A stretch of 64,000 bases of DNA from Acridotheres tristis (lineage: Eukaryota; Chordata; Aves; Passeriformes; Sturnidae). This document shows positions 40,001 to 55,000 of the stretch, piece after piece (within the stretch, counting starts at the first letter, position 1; every line of letters begins with the position of its first letter). Made by a program: the position numbers and the translations under genes. Location: contig CM072919.1 in NCBI GenBank assembly GCA_037013685.1, forward strand, positions 35,039,320 to 35,103,319, written 5' to 3'. The notes under the pieces were generated by a model. It made no database searches and was not told the DNA's origin. It saw only the letters and a list, made by a program, of their open reading frames with translations.

Positions 40001-43000
40001 AAAGTTTAGAAGTTTTATTTCACATCTCCATCGTGTGCTGCAAGGAGACATTTTATTTGTCAAGACAGAATTTGGTCTAACTTAGATTCATTGTTATGCA
40101 ATATAAAAGCTAGACGAAAAGCTTACATGTTTAATTGCTTAAATGGCACTAGGAGACACACAACAATCTCTTTAAAATGCTTCTTCTGGCAAAGGTTTGA
40201 AGAAAATAACCCTGAAATGACAGTCTCTTTATTCCCTATGGTCAGATGGCTATTCAACTCTTGGAACAAATAAAATTTATGACAATTTTCAGACTAGTTC
40301 ATTCAAGCCTCAAAAATCACAAAACCTAGACTACCACATCCTAGGAACTTCGAAGTTCCTTCACGAGTCCAACTTGAGATTTTTGTAACCCGAGAAGACA
40401 ACAACTAAGACGGAAGCCAGGATTGAATTCTAATCTCTGAATAGCCTAGGTATTAGGGATTAGCTAGGATAACTGAATCTGTTACTGAAATAAATGTAAA
40501 TTGCTATATTTTTTAAAATAAATTAAGATATTAAATACACTTGGCAGAGTTATACTATCATAATAGAAACATGTTCTGTTTCACCCATAGAAGTTTGATA
40601 ATAAAGCATCCAATGCCTCCACATAACTGTTGGCACAATGAGCTGGAAAATTCCTCCTCAAAGTTTCTTCTGAACCCCAGTATGAAGGGCTGCTTAAGCA
40701 TACGGACTTTTATAGCACTCACAAATGAAGCAATCCATTCAAGATGTTACCAAAGAAAACTGCCCACTGCCTCTAGTCCTCTGTGCACCATCTCCAACTG
40801 CCCTTAGTTGTCAATATATCCCAATAACACTTTCTAAAGTCTGAAAGTTATTGAAGTCTCTGAGGTGTAGGGATTTAATTACTCCAAAACACTTACTGAG
40901 TCTCTCAGTCCAGGACCACAAATAAAGTACCTGCGTTAATTCTTTATATTCTTGCACATTTTTGTCAGGCTGTGGAAAAAAACTCTCTGTAATGTGTACA
41001 GGGAAGGAAGCATCACACAGTCCACAATAACTAATCCAGCAGGGCAGTACAGAAAATACAATCTACTCTTTCACAAAACGCTTGCTTACAAAGCAGATCA
41101 TCATTTAGTTAGAGGAAGGAAACTACTCTCTGTGCAGTCCAAGACACTCCACACATCAGGAGTGAGCACCCACAGCCACACAGGAGAGAAACACACTAAG
41201 GCAATCAGCTGAACGCACAGGAAACTGAGAGGCCACTCAGATCTGATTTTTGCTTCAATTGCTGGAGAATGTTTTTAATTTTTACTCGTTTACCTGCAAC
41301 TTAGGATTGTAACTGTGATAAATTTTGTCTGTTTTTAACACCAACTGTCATTCCATTTGGTTGGAAGGCCATTTCAGTAGTAGCAAGGCAACTCCTCAAA
41401 GCCAACACTATTCACACAGCCTCAGCACTGCTACTCTTGACAGAAGAGGCCATCCACAAGATGTTGTCCCAAAACTGCACAGTCTCTCTACAGAAGTTGC
41501 CTGGATCTGTCTGAGCACTCACATACCAGAAGGTAAAAAAAAGCAGAACCACAAAGTAATCAAAAATAACTAGGAAAAACTTTTTGACCTGCTAGTGGGG
41601 CTTTGCCAGCAACCAATTTAAACCTTCCTTAAGGGGCCAGTGGGGTTTTTGGACGGTTGAGAGGATAAGGAAATGGTGGGATTTTTTGGAGCAAATTAAG
41701 ATGTTGTTTTCCCCCTGACTAGCTTCAGGCAACAAGCAGCACACTAAAGTTCTACAGTACATTTCCAGGATGACACAGATATTACAACAAAGCAAAATTA
41801 AGTCAAATTAAACTACACGAAACCTAAAGAGATTGTTCAGTTCACATTGAATTAACGCATGCAGGATGTCTTGCATGGACCATTCAGATTTTTCAATTAG
41901 ATATTGTTAAGGAGAACCCAACTTTGAAATTTTGCTCCTTAACAAACATTTCTGAATTCAACTCCTTTGCTTTTTCAGAAATCTTTGAGAGTGAGAGGGT
42001 ATGAAGGGCCTTTCAAGCATGGGGAAAAATCACCTGACAAGGAACAGCCAGCCACTTAGTTGAATTTCAGTTCAGGAATTCACATTAATTTTGAAAACAA
42101 GTAACTAAAACACATTGCTATTTGGATTTAGTGTTTATTCTCTGATCTTTAGACTTAAGTAGGAAATGTACAGAAAGCAGTCAGCCAAGTCTAAGAAACT
42201 CTAGTCTTATAATGATACCTAACCACATTCCCGTTGTGGAGTCAATGTGGTTGATAACATTTCATCTAGGCTGCTAAGACAGGCATTACATCTCTTGGTT
42301 TTAAGCTCATGCAGTGACAAACACACAGACTTAAGAGTGTTAATCATGCTACCTGCTTTCTTCAGAAAACTGCTTTGTTTATCCTAAGCACAAACTACAA
42401 ATCATTTATGCTTCCAGAGACAAATACTTTTATATTTTTATTGAACCCAAAGCATAAAGGAAGAGATACAGAACAATATGTTCCAACCCAGGTACGGTAA
42501 ATGACATAGAGGTTCCCAAAACACAGAAGGAGCATGTTAACACTAACATATACAGAGCTATTTTAAAGAAAAAAAATAAACTACAATTGCCCTTTCGAGT
42601 GAGGCTTTTATTAAACAAATTTCTAGTTTTCTGTTTAATTGGATGATAATAAGGTAAACATCCAGCCTGGATGAGCAAAGAGGTTTTAAAGGAACTTAGA
42701 AATAAAAAGAGAGTGTATCATCTTTGGAAGGAGGGCCAGGCCCCTCAGGAAGTATTTACGGGGCATGCTAGGGCATGCAGGAAAAAAATTTGGGAGGCAA
42801 AAGCTCAGTTCAAACTTCGTTTGTCAACTTTTGTAAAGGAAATAAAAAATGTTTTTACAAATATATTAATGGCACAAGGAAGGGTAAGACCAATCTTTGT
42901 TCTCTATTGAGGGAGGGAACTTCATAACTGCAGAGGAAGAGAAGGCAGAAGAGCTTAACACTTTCTTTGCCTTTAGTGAGAAGATGGCTTGTCCTCAGGA

Positions 43001-46000
43001 CAGCTGTTCTCCAGGGTTGGCAGATGGTGTCAGGGAGTAGAATGGTCCTCCTGTTATCCAGGAGGAGGCAGTCACAGAACTGCTGAGCAGCTTAAATGTT
43101 CATAAATGTATGGGAACAGATGAGCTTGCAAAGCCTCTCTCCATCATTTACCAACAGTCCTGGCTCGCTACGAAGGTTCCAGATGACTGAAGGTCGGCCA
43201 ATGTGACAGGGCGGGAAGGAGGATCCTGGTAACTGTAGGCCAGTTAGCGTGACCTCAGTACCCCGTAAGGTAATGGAAGAGTTTATGCTGATGCCATCAC
43301 ACAGCACTCAAAGGATGGCCAGAGTGTCAGACCCAACTAGTGTAGGTTTAGGAGCAGTAGGTCATGTTTGACCTACCTGATCTCCTTTTACGACCAGGTG
43401 ACCCACCTGGTGGATATAGGAAGGGCTGTGGATGTTGTGTACCTGGACTTCAGCAAGGCCTTTAGCACTGTCTCCCACAGCACACTCCTGGAAAAGCTGC
43501 AGCCCATGGCTTGGACAGGAGCACTCTGCTGGGTTAGGAACTGGCTGGATGGCTGGGCCCAGAGAGTGGTGAATGGTGCTGCATCCAGCTGGGCATCAGT
43601 AACCAGTGGTGTCCCCCAAGGATCTGTACTGGCACCAGTTCTATTCAATATCTCCATTGGTGACATGGATGAGGGTACTGAATCTTTCATTAGTAAATCT
43701 GCAGATGACACTAAGGTGGGAGTATGTGTTGATTTGTCAGAAGGTGGGAGGGCTCTATAGAAAGACCTGGAGCAGTTGGATGGAAGAGCAAAGTCCAGTA
43801 AGATGAAGCTTAGTAAGTCCAAGTGCTGTGTCCTGCATTTTGGCCACAATAACCCCCTGCAGTGTTATAGGCTGGGAACAGAGTGGCTGAACAGTGCCCA
43901 GGCAGAAAGGGACCTGAGGGTACTGATTGACAGCCGACTGAACACAAGCCAGCAGTGTGCCCTGGTGGCCAAGAAGGCCAATGGCACCCTGGCCTGTGTC
44001 AGGAACAGTGTGGCCAGCAGGAGCAGAGAGGTCATTCTCCCCCTGTACTCTCACTGGTGAGGCTGCACCTTGAATGCTATGTCCAGTTCAGGGTCCCTCA
44101 GTTTAGGATGTTCAGAGTGTGTCCAGAGGAGGCAACAATGCTGGTGAGGAGTTTGGAACACAAACCCTGTGAGGAATGCCTGAGGGAGCTGGGGTTGTTT
44201 AGCCTGTAAAAAAAGAGGCTCAGGGGTGACCATATCACTCTCGACAACTTCTTGAAAGGGGACTGTAGCCAGATGGGGTTGGTCTCTTTCTCTAGGCAGC
44301 AACTGACAAAACGAAAGGACACAGTCTTAAGCTGCACCAAAGAAAATGTAAGTTGATTGTTAGGAAAAAGTTTTTTACAGAAAGAATGATTAAGTACTGG
44401 AATGGTCTGCTCGGGGAAGTGATGGAGTCACCATCCCTGGATGTGTTTAAAAAAAGACGGGATGTGGCACTCGGTATCATGGATTAGTTGAGGTGTTAGG
44501 GCATGGGTTGGACTGAATGATCTTGAAGGTCTCTTCCAACCTAGTGATTCTGTATTCCTGGCTCACGCTGACAGTATTTCATACATGTCCAGAGACCAAG
44601 TGGTCAAAAATGTGTTTTATCTAGTCTTTCTGCCACAAGATGCCACAAGAACATCACCAACAGCTGTAGAAACTGAACACAAGCGTCCACAATATCTTGC
44701 AACTAATTTAATAAACTGAAAGAAGTTCCAAGATTCTATATAAAAACTTTTAAAGCATCAGCATTACATTTTCTCTATTTGTCTTCTGACACACTGCTGA
44801 TACAAGTACAAATTGAACAGCTTGACACCTGCTTCTGTAAAAAACATTCCATAAACTAAGTAGCTAAGCACTACACTACTGGGAGTACCTCAGTACTGCA
44901 ACATTATGCAGCTGGAAAATGTACAGCTGAGGATTTAATATTTACCTCTAATTCTTGCTACAGATTTTTTTAGTGCATGTGAACAGCTTATTATCCTTTC
45001 CACGCTAAGCATGAATGATCCCTGCATTGCTCTCATCCTTGATATCTGTCAGTATTATAGCTACATGCCATACCTCAACATAACCATTCTGAGCTCAGCA
45101 ATAGGCTGTTCCAGGATTATATGCATAGCAGAGCATGAAAGACAAGAATTTGAATCTAAGGACTCCCAAGTATTCTGGATTTAGGGTGGAAAGCTCCACT
45201 AGGCAACAGTTCTACTGAGTGTTAGAGAAGTTCAGCATTGCCTCTCAAATGAAAGTCAAGCTTGATCTGGGAGAAAACCTTGAACAGTACATCTCATTCT
45301 TTCAACATTTAGATACCATTTAAGTTTATTTTGATCTAAGACGGCATCCTACTTTTATTTTGGTACTTTAGTTATTTAATCAACAAGCTAACATGAAGCA
45401 TGCAAAATCAGTTTCACTATGACATGAGCAACTATGATGCAGCAAGAAAAAAAAATTCTTACCCAAATATCCTGCTTTTCACCAATTGGAAAATTTGAAT
45501 ACAAGTCTATCATTTCAGGTGTCCTGTACATTGGTGTGGTATTCCTTGTGATCTGTAGAAAACAGAATTTATTGAAACAATCTTGAACAATGAGTTTTAA
45601 CAGCATTCAACCAAGGAAATGGCTCTCCATGTAGAATGGATAGTATGCTCATTTTTAAAATAATTTCAAAAACACTTGTCAGGGAAAAAGCCATCAGTTG
45701 AATCCTTCAATAGTCACAACAGCTTTGACATAAGGTCACATGAAGATAGGAGTACTCAACACTGTGATAGTTGAGAGTCCTCCCAAACACAAAAGCACAT
45801 AAAGTGACTGCTCTACTTGAGGCAAAAATGGACAGGAAAACTAATACCAAAAATAAAAAATAAGCCTATATGTAAATTCATGCTCCAGTGAGTCTCTCTC
45901 ACTTTCACAGCACACTTGATGACAGTGCATCCAAACGACATTTAGAATGGAACTCTGGTCATAAGAATACCTGAAAAGACCTTTTCTACCACATTTTTGC

Positions 46001-49000
46001 ACAGACTACACGAGACAAGTGGTACGACATCATTTCATCAGTGGAATGCTTTCCAAGAATACCAGATTGCAAAATAGGGACTTGTGACGTCAGAAGTCGT
46101 ACACATGAACGTAAATGTATTTCTCCCACTGATGTACTACATTAGATTTACTAGCATTACTCTCAACTCTAAACTAAGAACAAATGCAAAAGTACACTGC
46201 ATGCTAGATTTGGTTACTGTAGTCCAAGACACAGCAATACTGCCCATTCCTATTCTGTTCTGCTGAGCAGACTTGCCTGTCATTTACATATCATTCAGTT
46301 GAAAAAAAAAGACCAGAAGAAAGATGGGAATCAGTGTGGCACAATCAATTTCTTGTCAAGAGTGCAATTAGAAGAAGCCCTAGTAAACACTTCTATTCTC
46401 ATAGCAGATTGCAGAATGGACACTGACCAAGCTGAAGCAGTGTTTCTACATGTAGCTACAGAAGACAAGCTATGCTTGTAACTGCAGACAGCTTTTGAAC
46501 TGTGGCAAAACAAATACAAAACCAAAACTTTATGTATAACACTCCAACTGAAACAATCTTCAGTTGTCTTAGATGCCTCATGAATTAATACTAGATTAAT
46601 AGTAACAATTAAATTAATCCACTGTTGATACTAAAATTAAATCACATTAAAATAGTCTCACCTCTTCTTCAACCAGTGCTCTCTTCTGCGCAGACCAGCT
46701 GTAGTCAGGATAGTAAGCTATAGTCGTAGCACTACCGAAGTCACAAAGTTTAATTGTTCCTTGATTACTGATTAGCAAGTTTTCCACCTTCAAAAAGATG
46801 TAGAATAACAGATTTTAAAAAATGTCTTTTTTGCCCTGTATTCTAACACACATTTTACACATGTGTAAAATTACATTTACAAATTTACACATTTTACATG
46901 AGCATACATTTAAAAACTAATCACTTTTGCCAAAAATAGTTTACAGGAGAACAAAGATTTCAGAGAGTACTGTCGTTTTGTAGGGAAGCACCAAGCACAC
47001 CATGAGCAAGGAACATTCAGGAGAGAAAGAAATAAACCCCAGGGGGAAAAAAAAAGTAATTTCATTAGAGCCTAAGAAAAGGTTCGTTTTTCAGATGAGA
47101 ACTTTAGAAGCAGTGTCTTAGAATCCAAATGTTTTCAGGCATAAAACTGAACACTTTTAGCTTAACTGCAGTGGGATGGAGGTTAGGACTGCTATTGACA
47201 AAAACAGGAAGGTACTAGTAGAGAAGCAAGCTGCTATGAGACACCCATAAAGAGGGAACTGTGACCCTGTGGAGACAGAAAACAGCTATTTGAGGACCAT
47301 ATGCTGCCTGAATAGTTCATCATCCATTATCCTGCCTTTTTCTCCTTCATAAATTCCAACTGTCCTGTATTGTTTATTGAAACGTGGAAGAAACTTAAGG
47401 AAACGGCAAAAGTATTAGGCAGATGTACTTGAAGTCATAATCCCGAAAGGACTGAAAAATAAAATCTGTACCTCTGTATAAAGTTAGGAAGAGGTGTCAA
47501 AGTTTATTGGTCCAAAACTCTGACTTACAGTTTTCTGTGCTGCTTAGTTTACCTTAAACTGACCTTACTTTAGACTGCTAAAAAGTGTAGCACAGTTAAA
47601 TGATCCCTATTTGGGTCCTGACTCTAGTAAGGCCTCTGCCTCTTGCAGCACAACAACCATTTAATCTTGTTTTGCAGCTTCTGCAACAGGAGACCAACAC
47701 AAAACCAAATTCCTGTCTTTTCCCATGTTTTATCTCTGTCAGGAAGGCACATTCCTTGGGAAGAAAAAAAACATTCTGAATTACAGCATTAGCTCAATAT
47801 CTATGCAGCTGGTTATGAAAGAAGTTGTCTGTCTATTTTTAAATAGGTTTTTTTATATTTCTTTTTTAAAAGAGAGATGCAGCTTTCCAACAAAAGCTAG
47901 GGGCTGGCGTATAGAAATTTCAGTGAAGAATGGTTAACATGTCTTTCACACGACCTCATGACCTAAAAGCCTGTTAAATGCTACCAAGCAAATAAAAAAA
48001 AGGAGTGATCTCCCACCAAATCTAGGTTTATATTTATGTGCGATACTAATAGCTAACATCAAAGCTTCCATCAAGAGTGTTGAAAATAATTAACACATTT
48101 ACTTCTAGAAGAGTGGTCATACTTTCCTTCCCCAAAGTAATTAAGCACATGCTTACTTAAAGAGGAACAAATTTTCCTATTTTTATAGTCAAATGAAATC
48201 CCATCAGGCTGGATACAGACATGTGAAATTTAGACACTATTCCAAGAGTAAGACTCTCCTCTGTCCTATTTTTTTATGTTAACGAAAATTCAAATATATT
48301 CATAGTACAGCAGAATCTCACTGATGATTAGGGCTTCTTCATCTAAGGTATATTGAACAGGTCAAGGTGAACACCTGTCTTCAAAACACAAAATTCAAAC
48401 TCAGGTAAGTCCTTTCAAATCTCCAAAGCTCCTAAAGGTAGAACACTTTCTATGGCATAACCCTGTAGATTCCAGGTAAAGGCTAATAAAACAAACAGAA
48501 AAACCCCACACCACTAATAAACAAAATCAAACATGAATTATGCCTACCAAATTTTAAAAGTCAAATTAAAAACAAGCACTGATATACAGTGCAAGTTACC
48601 AGTTCTAAAACTAACAGCTTACTACACATTCTCAATAGCAATATAATCCTTCACAAATAATTCAACATTCTTCTCCTTCAAAGTTTTAACTCTTCCATTA
48701 CGACATCTACTCAACCCAGAACCGCAGTTCACTAGTTGTAACTATTTTATCAAAAACAAAATACTCAAGGTAACTCAATCAGCAAAACATGATAAGCTAC
48801 TTTTCTGCAAGCTTGTTTCAGATAGAGTACAAGCAGTTCCTAACCGCAAGCACAAGGAAAAGATGTTGTTTGAAGAGATGCAATGTATTTCAGTGATGAC
48901 CTTCACTAATACTCAGAAGTTACGGCAGGGCAATAGATTCAAGTGCAATGCTCAAGAATCGTTTTTAACACTGATCCAGTCCAACAGGCTCCTTTACTGT

Positions 49001-52000
49001 TCAGAAGTTCAGCCTTTATTTCAATACTGTAACATACCTTTAAGTCTCTATGAATAATAGGGGGCTTCTGCTTATGCATATGCTGCACTGCTCTGCAGGT
49101 CTGATAAAAGATCTTCAAAACTGTGTCACAAGAGATAGGTCCTTTGCATTCTACTTTCTTTAAGAATTCCACCAGCTGTCCTGCAGGAAATGAGAGAAAT
49201 TCATATAAGCACACAGAGAACACCGCAAATTCTGAAAGCTTGACACAAACAGACCCTTGTCAAGAAAGATTTACAGTCTTGAGTCGTATTAAATAGACTT
49301 TCTGAAAATAGAAAGTCCACACTGACTACCGTGACAAAAGAAAGAGTGCTCTAAGGAACTACTCCTACTCTTCCCTTCTCTGACTAGTCTCAAACACAAA
49401 AAATTTAATGATTACCTCATATTTAAGACAAGGTTAAACTGTAGTCTAAAACCCATGATCTTTATCCTATAAAAGGTAAGTTTGAACTCTAGCTCCACTG
49501 AACCATGCTATCTTATACAGTCATTGAAAGCTTGTAAGTTAACAAGCAACCTGTGCAGAACAGCTGCCAAAAGCAATGTGCACTGCTGGGAAAAGAAAAA
49601 AATTTACCTTTACACAGCTCTGTAAGCAGAAGAAACTCTCCTTGTCCCGTGTCTGATTCTTCTTTTCCTATAGATGCTGCAGAGCAAAACTGGACAATGT
49701 TGGGATGACCTGAAAGTTTTTTCTGGAGATAACACGTTCAAGGAAGATGACTCCCAGGTTCATTGATACTATTGCATCCAGTACTTTATTTGAAATTTTA
49801 GCTTAAAACCACAGAAAGCATAACAGCTGCAATCAATACCCTAAGCAAAGCAGGGAAATACATGCCTCAGCTGTAAGGAATCTGAGAAACCAATTTAAGA
49901 TAATGTAACAAAAAGTCAAAATATTAAAAAATCCTTATGATTATGGCTCAGGAGAAAATAGACTCAGTAGTAACAGGTCTAGTTCTTTTTGTCCTTTGAC
50001 AAGGACTGCAAGAGCCTAGCATGAATAGCAGGGATATCTTGTAACTATCAGCTGCTTCTGTAGACGGCTGATCAAGAAAGGGCTATTGTAACCTCACCTA
50101 TCTTTTCCAAGGAAGTATTAGGTGTGCCACGGTTCAATTTTAATTAATTAAAAGAGAGTTCAAAACAATTAGAGCTCTAAAAGGGCAAGGAACTTAACCT
50201 CTCATCATCAGTAATAATTTTTCATGCTAAAACCTTTATCATGTTTCACTTTCAGTTCAAGAATTTGTAGTATCATTTTTGAGCTATGTAAAGGGGAGTA
50301 TAGTGTACGTGATCTCAGCTCCTGCCAGTGGAAGTTATGTTGCATTATGCCTGTCTGTGCATACACTGACTGTGAGATAAAGAATCTGTTTACAGGATGC
50401 ATACACCAAGTCTGATGAGAGAAAAGCAGACATTGGAAGTAGAACAAAGATATTAAAAAAGGGTAAGTTGGATCTACACGCTTCACATTAATCTGATCTT
50501 AACACATACCTATTCAGAGTTCCAGGAATTAATTGCATTTCACAGTCTTATCTCAAAGTTACCAACAATTAACCCTTCATCATGTTGTACACCCGCTTTA
50601 ATGACTCTGACCTGTGAAAAATATCCCAAGAACATTGAGTTCTGTAGAGGAAATTATGGCAGAAAAGGGACATAATATCTTCCCTGAGGCTCTTATGCAC
50701 AACCCTGTGTACGGCTGGGAGAATGATGACACTGAGCTATCCCTAAATAGGCCGTATGAGAAAGAACAGTAAAGTAACAACAGTAAGCGGATGGGAAAGC
50801 ACCATAGCGTAACAACGGTAAACTGATGGAAAGGTACACTAAAGTAGCAGATAGGTAAATAGACACGCAGGGAAAGTATAGCAAAATAGCAAATAGGTAA
50901 AGCGGATGTGACTAGATTAGGCTGCTAGACTGTTTGAGCCAACGGGTGGGGAAGATATCGTAAAAGCACGTGAAACCAATCAATAAGTAACAAATAATAT
51001 GTGGACAGTGCTTAATAACCAATTGCATGCTTACTAGATTCATGTGATCACTGTAACAAACTCTATAAAATATGTACACTTTGATACAATAAAGAAATGA
51101 ATGTTAGAGATACACTCATGCCTCCATGAGGTCTTTGTGAATACTCAGCTAAGATCTGCTATCCGGAGAAGATTTCTCCCATTACAGTTCTTTACTCTAG
51201 GCATGATAATGTCAAAGTAGATAGAAGTGTATAGAAAATTATATATAATAATGTATACATATAACCATGAACCCAGAACTCCACAATGTCAGTCCTCTTA
51301 GGAAGTGTATGGTATGAAGAAAAAGAAGAATCTGTACAGCAATATTTTGTTTCCCAGAAATCTCAGGCAGTTAAATACATTACAGAAAAGGATACCATAA
51401 AACAAACTTCCTGAATGATGGCTTTGTTCTTTTCCTCTTCATTAGACAACAATCGCTGTCAAAAAAAGCAAAATAACCGAGAAGATATAGTTACCGAAAC
51501 TTACAGAATAACAGTGCAAAAATTTTTTTTTTTCACAGAATATGAAGGGTAAACTACAGTCAAAAACCTGATGAACTGTAATAGGGCAGTAAACAAAGCT
51601 GGCTTATTGTACATTTTGACATTCTGTCACAAGTAATATCCAGTTTTCCAGTTACCTGGAGTATTGAAGTTTAGTAATAATTGAGCAGTTGTAACTTTTG
51701 ACACTCTTAAAAGTAACTACTCTTACAGTTCTGCTATATAAAGCCCTAAAGTCTCCTGGCTATAGCATGGTGGGCTAAAAGGGAAAGAGTCACTTTCTGT
51801 CTAAAATATTCAGCAACAATCTTCAACTCCCTCTGGACTAAACTCCTCCAGATTACACAGCCCAGCTTTTTCAATGGTACTTGCATAATCAGTAGCAAAA
51901 TTAAGCATTATTGTTTCTAGTATTACCTGGATTTGCAGCAGGTAATGGTACAATCAGCCTGAGCATTCACTATAAAAGTACCGGTTTTACAGAGCAGAGG

Positions 52001-55000
52001 AAGTATAGTAATGGTTCACCTTCTACTTGTTATTTTTTAATGGGGCTGCTTCTAGAGGACCTTTTGAACACATATAGTGTATGACTTTGGTCACATGTTT
52101 TGTTACTGTAGGATGTGGAATGAAATGCAAAAACCCAAAGTTATTCCTGATGGTATAATGCCAAATAACCTCTCCCGCCCCTCATACAACTTCTCTATTT
52201 ACAGCTGATTACCAGAAGTCTCTAGAAACCAAGAATCCAGAGAAGTGTCTCTAAAAACTACCAGGCTGAATGTTAAAACAATGAGTCAAAGTGTGGAGCA
52301 TTAATTTTAATACTAAGGAAATTTACTCTTAAAGTAAGAAGGTGGGCTAAATATGCTTCTGATGAATGAAGAAGACACCTCTACTCCACTTCAGGCAACT
52401 ACGAAATATTCTTTCCATCCATGCAACAAAATGTTTTGGACTGGATCATGAATTTCTACACCAAAAAAACAAAGACCAGGGACACTTAAAAGGCCAATTG
52501 TCACCTAAGTATGAAGTTCAGGGTTCTAACTGGAATGACCATTCTAAATAGCAGGCTACACCACTAATATACTGGATTTTTTCAAGTTACTTGCTCAGTG
52601 GCATACATCAAGGATTAATTGTCGTGCTAAAATACCAAGCTAAAAGACAGACGTTACAAACCTATAGCGAAGTAAATTAATATTACCTTCAAAGCATAAT
52701 CTTTGCCACTTCCAAGATCTTGAGCTTCATAGACAAAAGCAAAACCTCCTACAAGAAGAAGGCACATTAAGTCAGTTTTAATTTCAATATTCAGGTACAT
52801 CATTCTTTTTAGTCTAACAGAATCAATACATGAATTTAGATACATCTCTGAATGCATCAAATACACATTTTTCAGCATCTGGTCAGGATTGCTGATACTC
52901 AGCAAGAGTTCAGATATTCTATTCCTTTCTTATACATAAGCCAAGAGCACACTGACTTTCTTACCTTCCTGAATTCTGTTAAGTCTGCATATGCAGATTT
53001 CTTATTAAGCCTTTTTTTTTTTTAAAGGTCCTTATAAAACCAAAACGCTGTACAGCATTTGTATGTAATTAAATGTAAATATTACCTGATTATTTCAATT
53101 AAATTTTTTGGTATTACACTGCTAACATTTTGTATAAAAAACAGCAATAACTATGAAAGGTAAGTGCTAAACATACCGTCCTATTTTTAAGATAACTGTC
53201 ATGCTTCAGGCTTCATATTAAAAGCAGAAAGATTTTCAAGCACTGAAGCACGCATTCCAGTAAGGGTAATTTTGTTACTCAATTGCAACGTGTTATTCCA
53301 TAAATTATTTCCCTTCCAACTCCTTTTGTCAAACGATCTATTTTCTCAAACACTTCCTTTTGCTCAAGAACACTGGGCAAACCTCATTGTTTGAGAGTAC
53401 ATAACTAGCTTAAAATACACTTTTCTACTCCAGTGATTGCACCTTATTATCAAGTACTGAAATGCTAAACAGAACGGAGTTCATTAAACTTTGCAGATCT
53501 CCAGAGAAAAGTCAGTGGTATCATGCCTGGTTAATTCCTATTTCATTGCACCTGCCTTATAGAGAACCCAACTTCTATGGCTTACTAGCTCACTTTTTAA
53601 AACTGTGTCCCTCTCAAAACATCAGCTTCAAGTAAGTTTCCCATTGTCATTTCACTTTTTCACTCGAACACAATTCAGCCCCATACAACTCAGCTCATTC
53701 CATGTAGTGTTTGGTTCATTACAACTGCAGCACTACAGCAGATACTATGCTTAATCCCATGGATTTTCTGGGATGCCAAAGGAGTTAGAGCATACTGTGA
53801 AGATACTTTTAATTTTCTTAAAGCCATCTGTTATTAGTGAAAACAGTTCTTACACAAAAGGCAAAACTAATCCTACTGCTTCATTCTTAAAAGCAGTTTC
53901 ATTTACAGTTTGATGCTGGCTCCCTTGGAGAAGTAGTCTATTAAAGCAGTTTCAGTATACCCTCAGCAGGGACCAGTTTACTGGCAAAACTTCTCCTCTG
54001 CCTAAACAGTTTACTCCAAGCCTCCTGACCAATATATTTTGCAGAAATTCAGAAAAAATAAGTTTAAAAGCACTTTCAACAAGCCTCTACAAACACCTGT
54101 ACAGCAGACCTACTTGAGGCAAGTGGTAAAATGGAAGTTAAGAGAAGAACAGCTTCTAGGGGTATCTAAAGAATGTAATTACATTTGGGGTGTTTTCACT
54201 CATTTTTTTCCACTTACGTAGATGTTTGCAGATGGCTTTTAGATAGTTTTCTGAGGCTTTCTGTATCAGCAAAATCATCTTAGCATTCCCCTACACAGAT
54301 CACCAGTGTCAAGGTATATACACACCCACCCCAGCTATTGCCCAGAGAGACAGGTTTTGCATTGCTGAGGCATTTCAGAGCCTCATTCTCAGAAGACAGC
54401 ACAAGCCCTCCAAAGTCATCTGAGACAGTATTTTCTAGTACAGAAATTACTGCAGAAGAAAATTGGGTTTATTTCTTTTCTGTAGACACAAGCTCTCACA
54501 CATCAAGGCTCACTACAGGGCACCACACCAACTCACAAAAATCAGAAACTAACTCTACCTCATTTGTTTTATTAGTGAGCACTGTACACTTATCCTTGCA
54601 CCACCACAGGCCTCAGGCAGTGCTCCTGTCAGTACTTCATCATTCTCTTACAGAGACTTGAAGACCTTTGCTTTTCCAAACAAGAGATTTGTGATTCTCC
54701 CTCAAGTCAAACCCTGGCATCACATAATATTGAATAATTTAACTGCATTTAGACATCAAGTTGGATTTTAAACTGTTCTTTTTTATCATGTCCCTGTTTT
54801 TAATTTCTTCACAAATTATTTTTTCAGATAAGCAGCTTCGTAAAATGACAGCTAGAGAAGCACCAAAAGAGGGACATCAACCACATCATAACACTGCTTG
54901 CTACTATAATTCACTCACTGTTTCATTACACACTTAACTAGTCATGAGAAAGTGAGGGTGTGAGTAGCTTCCTGTTTGCTACTATTTGATATGACTTTTC

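Larger units (their letters stand above)
39558..45462 (-). other. GAK intron 7
   Basis: 5.9 kb, with a CR1 fragment beside exon 8 (39.58-39.87 kb) and the longest CR1 of the window (42.66-44.56 kb). An 18-bp palindrome is at 40343-40360. Nothing else recognised. Confidence 0.8.
49723..51395 (-). other. GAK intron 3
   Basis: 1.7 kb, a third of it the solo LTR at 50643-51186. The flanks are AT-rich and unrecognised. Confidence 0.8.
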
